The notes under the pieces were generated by a model. That model ran no database searches. It worked only from the letters and a program-made list of their open reading frames with translations, and was not told the origin of the DNA. Positions 1-9,062 of a DNA stretch of 64,000 nt are shown one piece after another. The stretch is from positions 310,001 through 374,000 of the forward strand of contig NZ_LKST01000001.1 in assembly GCF_001412105.1 (NCBI RefSeq), given 5' to 3'. Numbering within the stretch: the stretch's first letter is position 1; every line of letters begins with the position of its first letter. Origin of the DNA: Corynebacterium oculi (GTDB lineage: Bacteria; Actinomycetota; Actinomycetes; Mycobacteriales; Mycobacteriaceae). A program made the position numbers and the translations under genes.

Positions 1-1476
1 GCCGATGTTGGTGATGGTGAACGTGCCGCCCACCAGGTCGTTCGGCTTGAGCTTGTTATTGCGGGCGCGGTCGGCCAGCTCCGCGATGGCCTGAGCCAAC
101 TCCGGCAGGGTCTTTTCCTGTGCGTTGTGGATCACCGGGGTGAGCAGGCCGGCAGGGGTATCCACCGCGATGGAAAGATTCACGCTCTCGTGGTACGTGA
201 TCTCCTTGGTTTCCGCATTGTAGGAGGCGTTCACGTTCGGGTGAGAGACCAGGGCTTCCACCACGGCCTTGGCAAAGAACGGCAGATACGTGAGGTTCGC
301 ACCGTGCTTCTCCGCGAAGGTGGGCTTATTGGCCTTGCGCAGCTGGGCCACCTTGGTCATGTCTACTTCCTGCACCTGCGTGAGCTGCGCGGAAGTCTGC
401 AATGCCTCCACCGTCTTGGTGGCGGTGATCTGGCGGATGCGGTTGGCCTTCTGCACCGTGCCGCGCAGCTTGGCCTTCTCCGGATCCACGGACTTGGTGG
501 AAGCCGCCCCCGGAGCCTTGGGGGTGCTCGTGGACTCAGCGGACTCGGTATCGCCGGAAGCGGAGGCGCCCTCGGCGGCGTCAAGAACGTCCTGCTTGCG
601 GATGCGCCCGCCCACTCCGGTGCCCGTGACGGTGCTGAGATCCACGGAGTGCTTCTCCGCGAGCTTGCGCACCAGGGGGGTGACGTAGGGGAGGTTGCCG
701 GAGGTAGCGGAGGGCTTGGCGGGCTCTTCCTTCTTTTCCTCCGGTTCCTCGGTCTTCTCCGCGACGGGAGCGGGGGTTTGCTGTGCCTCCTCCTCGGCGG
801 GGGCCTCCGCCTCGGGAGCGGTGGGCTCGGGAGCCTGCTCCTCCGGCTGCTTCTTAGCAGGGGCGGCGTTCTTATCCCCGATGCGGGCGATGGTGGCGCC
901 CACGTCCACCGTGTCATCCTCCTCCGCGAGGATTTCTAGCAGGGTGCCAGCGACGGGGGAGGGGACTTCGGTGTCTACCTTGTCGGTGGAGACCTCCAGG
1001 AGGGGTTCGTCGGCTTCAACGGTGTCACCGACGGACTTGAGCCACTGGGTGATGGTTCCCTCGGTGACGGACTCGCCCAGTTCCGGCATGGCCACGTCGG
1101 TGGCCTCCCCGGCAGAACCGGAGGAATCGGGAGCCTGCTCCTCGGCGGCGCTCTGGGGGGCCTCCTGGGCCTCCGCGGGGGCGTCCTCGGGCTCCTGGGG
1201 CTCTGCGGGCGCCGGAGAATCCTCGGCCGGAGCCTCGTTGGCATCGCCAATCACGGCGATGACGGAACCCACGTCCACGGTGTCATCTTCCTCCGCCTTG
1301 GTTTCGAGGAGAACGCCGGAGGTCGGGGAGGGGACTTCGGTGTCTACCTTGTCGGTGGAGACCTCCAGGAGGGGTTCGTCGGCTTCAACGGTGTCACCGA
1401 CGGACTTGAGCCACTGGGTGATGGTTCCTTCGGTGACGGACTCGCCCAGTTCGGGCATCTCTACTGAGAACGCCAT
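1..1476 (-). CDS. sucB: Dihydrolipoyl acyltransferase (E2), 3' part outside window
   Basis: E2 core of 2-oxoacid dehydrogenase complexes: it carries lipoyl-lysine arms and transfers acyl groups to CoA. In Corynebacterium this protein (also named AceF) serves the PDH/ODH supercomplex, because OdhA carries its own succinyltransferase domain (family knowledge). Seen here: ATG at 1476 behind a GAGGAG site; two N-terminal lipoyl domains, each with the [11 protein letters not shown] lysine motif; Ala/Pro/Glu-rich linkers; an E3-binding domain (about residues 240-280, [16 protein letters not shown]); then the start of the catalytic domain. The catalytic His-Asp motif lies beyond the left edge. The DNA of the two lipoyl domains is nearly identical (see repeat). 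The N-terminus is complete, so there are exactly two lipoyl domains. Confidence 0.95.
   Translation of the reverse strand, partial: MAFSVEMPELGESVTEGTITQWLKSVGDTVEADEPLLEVSTDKVDTEVPSPTSGVLLETKAEEDDTVDVGSVIAVIGDANEAPAEDSPAPAEPQEPEDAPAEAQEAPQSAAEEQAPDSSGSAGEATDVAMPELGESVTEGTITQWLKSVGDTVEADEPLLEVSTDKVDTEVPSPVAGTLLEILAEEDDTVDVGATIARIGDKNAAPAKKQPEEQAPEPTAPEAEAPAEEEAQQTPAPVAEKTEEPEEKKEEPAKPSATSGNLPYVTPLVRKLAEKHSVDLSTVTGTGVGGRIRKQDVLDAAEGASASGDTESAESTSTPKAPGAASTKSVDPEKAKLRGTVQKANRIRQITATKTVEALQTSAQLTQVQEVDMTKVAQLRKANKPTFAEKHGANLTYLPFFAKAVVEALVSHPNVNASYNAETKEITYHESVNLSIAVDTPAGLLTPVIHNAQEKTLPELAQAIAELADRARNNKLKPNDLVGGTFTITNIG
956..1458 (-). repeat. Near-identical lipoyl-domain DNA repeat in sucB
   Basis: Positions 956-1089 match 1325-1458 at an offset of 369 bp (123 codons). 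By eye there are only two differences (1060/1429 and 1084/1453), and 104 consecutive bases are identical. The copies encode the first part of each lipoyl domain, including the lipoyl-lysine loop, while the linkers between them have diverged. This points to recent duplication or ongoing gene conversion. Confidence 0.9.
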
Positions 1477-1532
1477 GTGTGTCAGACTCCTCGATAGTCG
1501 TGTAGGTGGATCTAATACATTAACCGTACCTG

Positions 1533-1580
1533 CCCGCCGTCACTGGTGCGCACCGGAGGTACCTCCAGAGTCACGGCGGG
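1533..1580. repeat. Nested inverted repeat in the sucB / 1626 divergent region
   Basis: CCCGCCGT (1533-1540) pairs with ACGGCGGG (1573-1580). Inside lies the perfect 12-bp palindrome GGAGGTACCTCC (1555-1566). The element sits between two divergent starts, upstream of both, so it looks more like an operator or cruciform than a terminator. Its binding factor is unknown. Confidence 0.5.
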
Positions 1581-1609
1581 AGGATCATCGCGGGATAACA
1601 GCAAGTACC

Positions 1610-1626
1610 CCTACAATTGTAGGCCG
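1610..1626 (+). promoter_or_regulatory. Palindromic -10 region, leaderless start of the 1626 gene
   Basis: CCTACAATTGTAGG (1610-1623) is a perfect palindrome containing a -10-like TACAAT (1612-1617). The GTG start follows 8 nt after it and no Shine-Dalgarno sequence is present, so the transcript probably begins at or next to the start codon. Confidence 0.5.
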
Positions 1627-2015
1627 TGTTTAAACTTTTTGGTCGCCGGAAAAGCAAGCAGGGGACGCGCCCGCCCCGCGCCCCAGGCGCGACGATCCGC
1701 CCCGACGACGCCGAGGAACTGCGCCAGTGGGCCCAGGGCCGAGCCTTCGTGGAAGCCTTCGTGGAGCCGGAGACCTTTGTCAACGAGATGTCCGCCGTGG
1801 TGGTGGACGAATCCGGGGACTTCATCCGCCGCCGGATCGGCGGCCCCAAGGGGATAGACGCCCTGGCGAAACTCTTGGACTGCCCGGTGTATGACGTGGA
1901 GGAAACCGGATACCCCCAGCGCATGCGGGACCGCATAGAGCGAGAGCGCATCGTGCGCAAGCGCGAGGAGCAACAACGACGCCGCGCTCACTGGGAACGC
2001 GGCGAGAGCCCTTAG
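1626..2015 (+). CDS. Conserved corynebacterial protein of unknown function
   Basis: A 129-residue protein starting at GTG without a ribosome binding site. I do not recognise a characterised family. It has a basic N-terminus (KLFGRRKSKQ), a central acidic/hydrophobic part (residues about 25-85) and a highly charged C-terminal helix rich in Arg/Glu (RDRIERERIVRKREEQQRRR). No signal peptide or membrane segment is visible. A homologue between pepB and sucB is known in C. glutamicum, so the position is conserved. It is divergent from sucB and convergent with pepA, overlapping that gene by 4 bp. The palindrome over its -10 suggests regulated expression. Confidence 0.75.
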   Translation: MFKLFGRRKSKQGTRPPRAPGATIRPDDAEELRQWAQGRAFVEAFVEPETFVNEMSAVVVDESGDFIRRRIGGPKGIDALAKLLDCPVYDVEETGYPQRMRDRIERERIVRKREEQQRRRAHWERGESP

Positions 2016-3529
2016 CTCTTCCGCTGCGCCAGGTGTTCCAAGGCACGCAGGACGGTGCGCACCGGGGCTCCGGTGGCGCGCTGCGGGGTATAGCCGTAGG
2101 CCGCGCCCTCGTTCCATGCCGGGCCGGCCACGTCGAGGTGCGCCCACTCGATCCCCTCGGCGATGAAGCGCGAGAGATAGGCCCCGGCGAAGAGCATCTG
2201 ACCGTTACGGGAATTGTGCGTGTTGCGCACGTCGGCCACCGGGGAGGACAGGGCCTCTTCATGCTCCTCCACAAGCGGCATGGCCCAGGCGGATTCTCCC
2301 ACCTCGTTCCCTGCCTCGGCCACGAGATCGCGCAGATCCTCCGAGCCCATCACCCCCGCGGTGCGGGTGCCCAGGGCCACGAGCTGCCCGCCGGTGAGGG
2401 TAGCGGCCTCGATGATTGCGTCGGGGCGATCCTCGCTGGCGCGCGCGAGGGCGTCGGCAAGCACCAGACGGCCCTCCGCGTCCGTGTTGATGACCTCGGA
2501 GCTGATGCCGCCGTAATGGGTAATGACGTCGCCCGGGCGGGTGGCGGAACCCGAGGGCATGTTTTCCGCGAGCGGCAGCCATGCCGTGATCTCCACGGGA
2601 AGCCCCAGGCGCGCGGCGGCGAAAACGCTGGCAGCCATCGCCGCAGAACCACCCATGTCGGAAACCATAATCTCCATGTTGGCCGGGGGCTTCAGGGAGA
2701 TACCGCCAGTATCAAAGGTAATTCCCTTGCCCACCAGCGCCACTTTTGTTGGGGGCTGGGAAGTTTTCCGGGGCGTGGCGGGGGCCCAGCGCAGCCGCAC
2801 CAGGCGGGGAGCGCGCTGGGACCCGGCGCCCACGGCCAGAATCCCGCCGAAGCCCTCTGAGGAGAGGCGATAGGCGTCATAGACCTCGGCCTCCACCCCG
2901 TACTCTGCGGCAAGGTCTGCGAGGGCGTCGGCATAGGAGGCCGGGTAGAGATCCCGGGCGGAGGTATTGGTGAAATCGCGGGCCAGGGCCACGGCCTCGG
3001 CAGCGATCGTGGCGCGCCGGAAAGCGGCCTTGTTCCGCTTGCCCTTACCCAGGAACGTAACCTCGCCGGGGGACTCGGGCTGCGTGGAGCGCCTGCCAGG
3101 GTAGGAGTATGACCCCAGGAGATAGCCCTCGACGGCGGCCCCGAGGGCGTCGTCGCCCAGGTTTCCCACCGCGGCGAGGACATGCCCATGAGCGCGAAGT
3201 GCGCGTGCCGCCGTGCCCATCGCCCGCCGCAGAACCTCATGATCGAAGTCGTCGGCGGTACCTAGCCCCAGCAACGCGACTGCCTGCGCCGCGATCTTGG
3301 CGGGAGCGGGCACGACGATAACCTCGTTGGGCTTGCCGCTAAAGCCCACGGCCTCAGCGGCGTCGATAACGCCACGGGCGGCCTTGGCGTTGAGGATCGT
3401 GGTGAGTGGAAACTCCGGCCCTTCCTCCCCAGAAAAGGCCGGGATGAGCATCACCTGGACGTGATCGGGGATGGTTGTGGCCAAGGTGGCGGGCGCAAGC
3501 GCGCCGCGAATGGGTAGGCCGCTGAGCAT
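2012..3529 (-). CDS. pepA: Leucyl aminopeptidase (M17)
   Basis: Cytosolic two-metal exopeptidase that removes N-terminal residues, leucine preferentially, from peptides. The 505-residue length is typical of M17. The C-terminal catalytic domain carries the signature NTDAEGRL (N348-L355), which supplies the metal-binding Asp and Glu, plus the GKGITFDTGG and GSAAMAA motifs. The start chosen is the ATG at 3529, because GGAGG lies 6 nt upstream and family N-termini begin near here; an open frame continues further upstream without a good site. It is transcribed divergently from ilvE and converges with the small gene at 1626-2015. Corynebacterial annotations also call it pepB. Confidence 0.95.
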   Translation of the reverse strand: MLSGLPIRGALAPATLATTIPDHVQVMLIPAFSGEEGPEFPLTTILNAKAARGVIDAAEAVGFSGKPNEVIVVPAPAKIAAQAVALLGLGTADDFDHEVLRRAMGTAARALRAHGHVLAAVGNLGDDALGAAVEGYLLGSYSYPGRRSTQPESPGEVTFLGKGKRNKAAFRRATIAAEAVALARDFTNTSARDLYPASYADALADLAAEYGVEAEVYDAYRLSSEGFGGILAVGAGSQRAPRLVRLRWAPATPRKTSQPPTKVALVGKGITFDTGGISLKPPANMEIMVSDMGGSAAMAASVFAAARLGLPVEITAWLPLAENMPSGSATRPGDVITHYGGISSEVINTDAEGRLVLADALARASEDRPDAIIEAATLTGGQLVALGTRTAGVMGSEDLRDLVAEAGNEVGESAWAMPLVEEHEEALSSPVADVRNTHNSRNGQMLFAGAYLSRFIAEGIEWAHLDVAGPAWNEGAAYGYTPQRATGAPVRTVLRALEHLAQRKS

Positions 3530-3635
3530 GGGAAACCTCCTGTGATGAAGTAACAAAGCTGGGGTCATCGAACAGACTTCCATCAAGCCTATCGTTTGGG
3601 CAGGATCAGCATGAGGGGCATGTATGGTGAGGATC

Positions 3636-4754
3636 ATGACTTCTCTTACTTTTGGCGTCCACCGTAATCCCAACCCCACCCCCGCAGAACGCCGCGAGGA
3701 AATCCTGGCCAACCCCGCTTTTGGCCAGCAGTTTACGGATCACATGGTGCGCATCGAGTGGAACCGGGAATCGGGCTGGCACGACGCCCAGGTGATGCCC
3801 TTCGGGGCCCTCGAACTATCTCCGGCGGCCTCGGTGCTGCACTACGGGCAGGCCATCTTCGAGGGGATCAAGGCCTACCGCATGCCGGACGGCTCGATCG
3901 CGACCTTCCGGCCCGAGCGCAACGCACAGCGCATGCAGGATTCCGCGCGGCGCATGGCCATGCCGGAACTGCCGGTGGCGGATTTCCTTGAGGCCCTGCG
4001 CGTGCTCGTCGAGGTGGATCAGCAGTGGGTCCCCGCGGCCGGTGGTGAGGCTGCCCTATACCTGCGCCCCCTGATGTTTGCCACGGAGGCCACGCTGGGC
4101 GTGCACCCCTCGGCTTCCTACACCTTCCTGCTCATGGCCTCCCCCTCGGGAGCGTACTTCAAGGGGGGCGTGAACCCGGTGAGCGTGTGGCTCTCCGAGG
4201 ACTACGTGCGCGCGGCCCCCGGAGGGACCGGGGCCGCGAAGTTCGCGGGCAACTACGCAGCCTCCCTGTTGGCCCAGGCCCAGGCCAGTGAGAAGGGGTG
4301 CGACCAGGTGGTATGGCTGGACGCGGTGGAGCGGAAGTACATCGAGGAAATGGGCGGCATGAACCTCATGTTTGTCTACGGCTCCGAGGACTCCCCGGAG
4401 GGAGTCACCCTGGTGACCCCGGAGCTGAGCGGATCGCTCTTGCCCGGCGTGACCCGGGACTCCCTGCTGCACGTGGCACGCGACCTGGGCTACGCCACGG
4501 AGCAACGGCGTATTTCTAAGGAAGAGTGGCGCGGGGACGCCGAATCCGGCGCGATGACCGAGGCCCTAGCCTGTGGTACCGCGGCGGTGCTTACCCCGGT
4601 GGGCGTGGTCAAGTCCCAGGACGGCGAATTTGTGGTGGGTAATAACCAGCCGGGCGCGGTGACGATGAAGCTGCGCCAGCGGCTCACCGATATTCAGCGC
4701 GGGGTGGCGCAGGACACCCACGGTTGGGTGTACGGCCTGGTCTCGGCCGGATAG
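3636..4754 (+). CDS. ilvE: Branched-chain amino acid aminotransferase
   Basis: PLP-dependent fold-type IV transaminase catalysing the last step of Val, Leu and Ile synthesis (and the first of their breakdown) with glutamate/2-oxoglutarate. The protein has 372 residues, as usual for the actinobacterial class. The PLP-binding lysine is K202 in [12 protein letters not shown], followed by the [10 protein letters not shown] cofactor-binding strand and the [10 protein letters not shown] motif near the C-terminus. The ATG at 3636 is preferred over the ATG at 3624 because GTGAGGA lies 5 nt before it and MTSL matches the family start. It is monocistronic and divergent from pepA. Confidence 0.95.
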   Translation: MTSLTFGVHRNPNPTPAERREEILANPAFGQQFTDHMVRIEWNRESGWHDAQVMPFGALELSPAASVLHYGQAIFEGIKAYRMPDGSIATFRPERNAQRMQDSARRMAMPELPVADFLEALRVLVEVDQQWVPAAGGEAALYLRPLMFATEATLGVHPSASYTFLLMASPSGAYFKGGVNPVSVWLSEDYVRAAPGGTGAAKFAGNYAASLLAQAQASEKGCDQVVWLDAVERKYIEEMGGMNLMFVYGSEDSPEGVTLVTPELSGSLLPGVTRDSLLHVARDLGYATEQRRISKEEWRGDAESGAMTEALACGTAAVLTPVGVVKSQDGEFVVGNNQPGAVTMKLRQRLTDIQRGVAQDTHGWVYGLVSAG

Positions 4755-4831
4755 GCCCGGGCTTAACCTCTGGGCCTTACCCGCAGGAGCGCAGGGTGGG
4801 GCTCCCGGGGGAGTCGGGCGGCCCAGCGACC

Positions 4832-5803
4832 TTAACCGGAGTAGAGCGTGGTGGCGGCCCGGATGAGGGGTAGAGCGGCGGCCGCGCCGGTGCCCATGCC
4901 CAGCGGCATGTTGAGGGCGAACAGGGGAGTCAGCCCAAGATGTCGCACGGCGAGGAGATGCCCCGCCTGGGGGGTAAGCTGCCCGGCCAGCATCCAGGAC
5001 TGAGCTCCGGGGGCGAGGGCCTGGGCGTAGCAGGCAGCCACGCAGGTCACGGTGGTGTCTAACAAGACCGGGGTGCGGCGCACCGCGGATTGCGCGAGAA
5101 AACCCACGAGGGCAGCCATCGCGGGGCTGGACAGGTGACGCAGAACCTCGGCGGCAGACCCCCGGTGGGAACGCACACCAAACATGAGATCGCGGACACG
5201 CTCTACGCGCTGGCTCCACTGCTTATCTGCGGTGCCGTGAAAACCCACCACCACCACGGGTTCTTCCGAGCACAGTAGCCCCAGGAGCGCCAAGGCCTCT
5301 TCGTCCGGGATTCCCAGGGGGGCGGGTAAAACGAGATCCACGCCGCAATCCGCTTGGGCGTCGGCGGCCCGGATACCCAGGGCCAGCGCCTCCTCAAAGG
5401 AACTGTGGTGTGGGACGTCCACGAGTTCGGCGGGCACCCCTGTGGCCTCGGCAAAGGCGCGGACGGGGCCGGTGCCGGAGCGGAATTGAGCGATCGGGGT
5501 GAGGCTGCTCGTAGCGGTTGCGGTATCAGCGGTGGCTGTAGCCTTAGCGACGTCGGACTTAGCGACGTCGGTGGGGGCGTCGGAAGTGGAAGCCGTGGGG
5601 GAGACGCGGCGGGAGTCCTCCCCACCGAGGGCGATGAGCCGTGGTTGGGCGATGGGCCTCAGCGGAGCCTCGGGGGAAACGCCCTGGACGGCGGCGAAAA
5701 ATGCGGCGATGTCGCGCAGCCTTCCTGCGGCTTCCACGGGGACGGGCGCGGGCAGGTGCTCCGCGCCGCCGGTGGGGGGCGTGACGGTCCTGAATAACTC
5801 CAC
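4832..5803 (-). CDS. cobT: CobT-like protein, probably catalytically defective
   Basis: The C-terminal two thirds resemble nicotinate-nucleotide:dimethylbenzimidazole phosphoribosyltransferase, which makes alpha-ribazole phosphate for cobalamin: PHHSSFEEALALG, DLVLPAPLGIPDEEAL, and PVLLDTTVTCVAA followed by AQSWMLAG. Two key regions are abnormal. The usual GEGTGAA motif with catalytic Glu reads GMGTGAA (M303). The N-terminal GDHGV region is replaced by GGEDSRRV plus an Ala/Thr/Ser/Asp-rich insert (about residues 66-100). Length is 323 residues against about 350. The GTG start at 5803 has a GGAGGT site. It follows the DUF3043 gene by 31 bp in an operon. cobU and cobS, which flank cobT in C. 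glutamicum as I recall, are not adjacent. It is either decaying or repurposed. Confidence 0.7.
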   Translation of the reverse strand: MELFRTVTPPTGGAEHLPAPVPVEAAGRLRDIAAFFAAVQGVSPEAPLRPIAQPRLIALGGEDSRRVSPTASTSDAPTDVAKSDVAKATATADTATATSSLTPIAQFRSGTGPVRAFAEATGVPAELVDVPHHSSFEEALALGIRAADAQADCGVDLVLPAPLGIPDEEALALLGLLCSEEPVVVVGFHGTADKQWSQRVERVRDLMFGVRSHRGSAAEVLRHLSSPAMAALVGFLAQSAVRRTPVLLDTTVTCVAACYAQALAPGAQSWMLAGQLTPQAGHLLAVRHLGLTPLFALNMPLGMGTGAAAALPLIRAATTLYSG

Positions 5804-5834
5804 GGTGACCTCCGCTGCTGGCTATGGGGTTGTG

Positions 5835-6551
5835 CTACTGGTTCCTGCGGCCCACGCTGGAGCCCAGATCAACGCGCGGCTTGGGGCTGCGCCAGCGCCG
5901 GGGCTGCGAGGCGCGGGAATAGGCGTAGAAGGCAAGGCCGATGCCCGCCTGGGTAGTATCGGGAAATTCGGCGCGCACGGCGCGGTTGGCGCGTCGCCCG
6001 ATGATGATGCCCTCCACCGCGAACACGAGGATGATGGCCATCGAGACGAGGGAGACGATGCCGGCGGCCTGGGGGAACCCGTTGGTCACGAACATGGATA
6101 CCAGGAGTGCTAAAGCAAAGGGCATCACCCAGTTGGTGAGGAAGCGCCGGGAGTCCACCCAATCGCGGGCAAAGGCGCGCTCGGGGCCCTTATCCCTGGG
6201 CAGCAGGTAGCGCTCCTCGCCGCGATCCATCGCCGCTTGGGTTTCCCGCTGGCGACGCCGCGACTCCTCACGCTCCTTGCGCTTGTAATCCTTCCACTCC
6301 TGCTTGGACATGGAGGCCTTGAGTTCCTTGCGCTTTTGGCGCTGCTGCTGGGGAGTAGTGGGGGCCATCGAGGTCCCGCGGATCACTCCGCGCTCTATCT
6401 CCACGTCCTTGCGCTTGGGGGTGGGGCGGCCCTTGGGCGCGGTATATCCCTTGGGGAGGGGAGCGCTCTCCGATTGCTGTGGCGCGGAAGCCTCGGCGGG
6501 AGAATCGTCCCGGGGGGTGGGATCGCTACTGTTCTGCCACGGTAATTTCAC
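5835..6551 (-). CDS. DUF3043 membrane protein
   Basis: A 238-residue protein with an Actinobacteria-specific architecture. The charged N-terminal half (residues 1-140) contains a Pro/Ser-rich stretch and a Lys/Arg/Glu coiled-coil-like region (KQEWKDYKRKEREESRRRQRE). Two hydrophobic helices follow (about 143-163 and 166-188), then a basic tail. Family function is unknown. The GTG start lies 7 nt after a -10-like TACAGT (6559-6564 on the minus strand) with no ribosome binding site, so the mRNA is probably leaderless. It is first gene of an operon with the cobT-like gene and divergent from erpA. Confidence 0.85.
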   Translation of the reverse strand: MKLPWQNSSDPTPRDDSPAEASAPQQSESAPLPKGYTAPKGRPTPKRKDVEIERGVIRGTSMAPTTPQQQRQKRKELKASMSKQEWKDYKRKEREESRRRQRETQAAMDRGEERYLLPRDKGPERAFARDWVDSRRFLTNWVMPFALALLVSMFVTNGFPQAAGIVSLVSMAIILVFAVEGIIIGRRANRAVRAEFPDTTQAGIGLAFYAYSRASQPRRWRSPKPRVDLGSSVGRRNQ

Positions 6552-6716
6552 GGCTACAACTGTACAAGCCCACCGTGTCCGGCGGGAATACCGGCGGAGG
6601 TTCCCGCGTTACACTTGGCAGCGTCACCCCGTGACCTCGATAACGCGACGGCAGCGCCGGGGTAGGGTGATGGGAAACCCCAGCATGATAGTTCAGGCAG
6701 CAAGGAGTTTATCGAG

Positions 6717-7058
6717 ATGACTGCACCCACCAGCACCGGAGTAACGCTTTCCGACGCCGCTGCGGCCAAGGCGAAGGCGCTCTTAGACCAGGAAGGCCGC
6801 GACGACCTCTCCCTGCGCATCGCCGTGCAGCCTGGCGGCTGCGCAGGGTTGCGCTATCAGCTTTACTTTGACGACCGCACGCTCGATGGGGATAAGGTCG
6901 ACGAGTTTGGCGGAGTGCGCCTGGTGATAGACAAGATGTCCGTGCCGTATCTGATGGGGGCCACGATCGACTTCGCCGACACCATCGAGCAGCAGGGCTT
7001 CACCATCGATAACCCCAACGCCGGTGGCTCCTGCGCCTGCGGGGATTCCTTCCACTAG
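6717..7058 (+). CDS. erpA: Iron-sulfur cluster carrier/insertion protein
   Basis: A-type carrier that delivers Fe-S clusters to apoproteins. The 113-residue protein has the HesB/IscA fold and the three invariant cysteines C42 (PGGCAGLRY), C106 and C108 (GGSCACGDSF). AAGGAG lies 10 nt before the ATG. The gene stands alone and ends in a strong bidirectional terminator shared with asnB. Nearby metal and respiratory genes (Rieske protein QcrA) give it plausible clients, but that link is inference. Confidence 0.93.
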   Translation: MTAPTSTGVTLSDAAAAKAKALLDQEGRDDLSLRIAVQPGGCAGLRYQLYFDDRTLDGDKVDEFGGVRLVIDKMSVPYLMGATIDFADTIEQQGFTIDNPNAGGSCACGDSFH

Positions 7059-7080
7059 GTTTACGTAGCTTAATCGCACA

Positions 7081-7131
7081 AAGCCGCGGGCGGCCTCCTT
7101 TCATTGTGGGAGAGGCCGCCCGCGGCTTTCT
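7081..7131. terminator. Bidirectional terminator erpA / asnB
   Basis: A perfect 17-bp stem: AAGCCGCGGGCGGCCTC (7081-7097) pairs with 7112-7128 across a 14-nt loop. TTT follows on the plus strand. It sits between convergent genes and can serve both. Confidence 0.9.
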
Positions 7132-7139
7132 GCGTGGTT

Positions 7140-9062
7140 CTAGATGTCCACCGGGTAGTCCTTGTGCTCAATCCGCGGATCAATGCGCTGTTCCACAAAG
7201 ATGCCATGCCAGATCATGAAGGCAAGCACCGTCCACAGCCGCCGCGAGTGATCGGAGACCCCATCGCGGTGCTCCTTGAGCATCTCCAGGACGGCCTGCT
7301 TGTGAAAGATCTCCTCGGTCTGGGACTCCAGGATCGTGTCCTGCGCCCACCCGTATAGTTCCTCACCAGCGAGCCAATGGCGCATGGGAACGGGGAAGCC
7401 CAGCTTCTTGCGGTGCAGGACGTGCGGCGGAACGATCTGCTCCATGGCCTTGCGCAGGGCGTACTTGGTAGTGCCGTGGGAGATCTTGAACTCGTGGGGA
7501 ATGGACTCCGCCACACGGAACACCTCCTTGTCCAGGAAGGGCACGCGCAATTCCAGGGAATTGGCCATATTGATCTTGTCTGCCTTGACCAAAATATCGC
7601 CACGCATCCAGGTAAAGAGGTCAAGATGCTGCATCCGGGCCACCGGATCCATGTGCCGGGACTGCGCGTAGATGGGGGCCGTGACCTCCCGGTGATCCCA
7701 CTCGCGGATCGCCCACGGAAGCACCCGCTGCATCTGCTCGAAATTAAAGGAGCGGGCATTGCCGTAGTAGCGCTCCTCCATGCTCATGGTGCCGCGCTCC
7801 AGAAGCGACTTGCCCTTCATACCCTCGGGAAGCACGGCGCCCAGACGGCGCAGACCCCTGCGTAGGGGGGAGGGGACCTTCTCGAACGGCGCGAGGGAAA
7901 GCGGCTCCTTGTAGATGGTGTATCCGCCGAAGAGCTCATCGGCTCCCTCGCCGGAGAGCACAACCTTGACGTGCTTGCGGGCCTCGGCGGCAACGAAATA
8001 CAGCGGAACCAAGGAAGGATCGGCCACCGGATCATCGAGGTACCACATGATCTTGGGCAGGGCGTTCGCGTATTCCTCGGGGGAAACGATCTTGACGATG
8101 TGCTTGGCCCCAATGGCCGCCGCAGATTCTGCCGCCACATCGACCTCGGAGTATCCTTCGCGCTCGAACCCGGTGGTGAACGTGAGCAAATCCGGGTTGT
8201 GGCGCTTTGCCAGGGCGGCGATGGCGGTGGAGTCAATCCCGCCGGAGAGGAAAGACCCCACCGTGACATCGGCGCGCATGTGCTTTTCCACGCTGTCTTC
8301 CAGCGCGCGCGCGATGCGATCAAAGAGGGCCTGCTCCTGTCCCTGGGGGATCGGAGAGGTGCGGAACTGGGGGCGGAAATAGCGGGTGATCTCCGGTTGC
8401 GCGCCGGGGGTGATAGTGGCGTAACAGCCGGACTCAAGCCGCTGGATTCCGGAGTGCAGCGTCTCCGGCTCCGGCACGTACTGGAGGTCCACGTAGTGCT
8501 CGATGGCACGCCGGTCAAGGCTGAGATCTAGATCCAGGGAGGAGGCCATGTCCATAATGGACTTCTTCTCCGAGGAAAAAACGGTGCCGCGATCCGTGGT
8601 GGCCAGGAAGAGTGGCTTGATGCCAAACTGATCTCGGGCGAGGAAAAGCGTGCGCTCCTGGGAATCCCATACGGCAAAGCCAAACATGCCGCGCAGGTGC
8701 TCCACGACGTCCGCGCCCCAGTGGTGATACCCCACCACGATGGTCTCGGAATCACCCGTGGTGTGGAACTCGTGTCCGGCGCTTTGAAGTTCCTCGCGCA
8801 GCTCCACGTAGTTATAGATTTCCCCGTTGAAGGTCAGGGTATAGCGCTCTGGGTTCTCCGGGGGCCCCCAGCGCAGGGGCTGGTGGGAGTGCTCCAGATC
8901 CACGATGGAGAGGCGGTTGAAACCTAAGACGATGTCACCGTCCGACCACGACTCGGAATCGTCGGGGCCGCGGTGACGCTGGCAGACAAGCGCGTGGGTC
9001 ACGGCGTCGGTAAAGCCAGCGGCTTTCCCATCGGCGGATAGGAAACCAAGAAGCCCGCACAT
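7140..9062 (-). CDS. asnB: Glutamine-hydrolysing asparagine synthetase, LtsA type
   Basis: The 640-residue protein has an N-terminal class II glutamine amidotransferase domain with nucleophile Cys2 (MCGLLGF) and a C-terminal synthetase domain with the PP-loop SFLSGGIDSTAIAA. In C. glutamicum the orthologue LtsA is needed for lysozyme resistance and amidates cell-wall diaminopimelate precursors rather than only making asparagine (literature knowledge). Other motifs visible are GEIYNY, GDSE and SGEGADELFGGY. AAGGAG lies upstream of the ATG and TATAAT at 9107-9112 is a likely -10. It stands alone, convergent with erpA and divergent from ctaC. Confidence 0.93.
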   Translation of the reverse strand: MCGLLGFLSADGKAAGFTDAVTHALVCQRHRGPDDSESWSDGDIVLGFNRLSIVDLEHSHQPLRWGPPENPERYTLTFNGEIYNYVELREELQSAGHEFHTTGDSETIVVGYHHWGADVVEHLRGMFGFAVWDSQERTLFLARDQFGIKPLFLATTDRGTVFSSEKKSIMDMASSLDLDLSLDRRAIEHYVDLQYVPEPETLHSGIQRLESGCYATITPGAQPEITRYFRPQFRTSPIPQGQEQALFDRIARALEDSVEKHMRADVTVGSFLSGGIDSTAIAALAKRHNPDLLTFTTGFEREGYSEVDVAAESAAAIGAKHIVKIVSPEEYANALPKIMWYLDDPVADPSLVPLYFVAAEARKHVKVVLSGEGADELFGGYTIYKEPLSLAPFEKVPSPLRRGLRRLGAVLPEGMKGKSLLERGTMSMEERYYGNARSFNFEQMQRVLPWAIREWDHREVTAPIYAQSRHMDPVARMQHLDLFTWMRGDILVKADKINMANSLELRVPFLDKEVFRVAESIPHEFKISHGTTKYALRKAMEQIVPPHVLHRKKLGFPVPMRHWLAGEELYGWAQDTILESQTEEIFHKQAVLEMLKEHRDGVSDHSRRLWTVLAFMIWHGIFVEQRIDPRIEHKDYPVDI

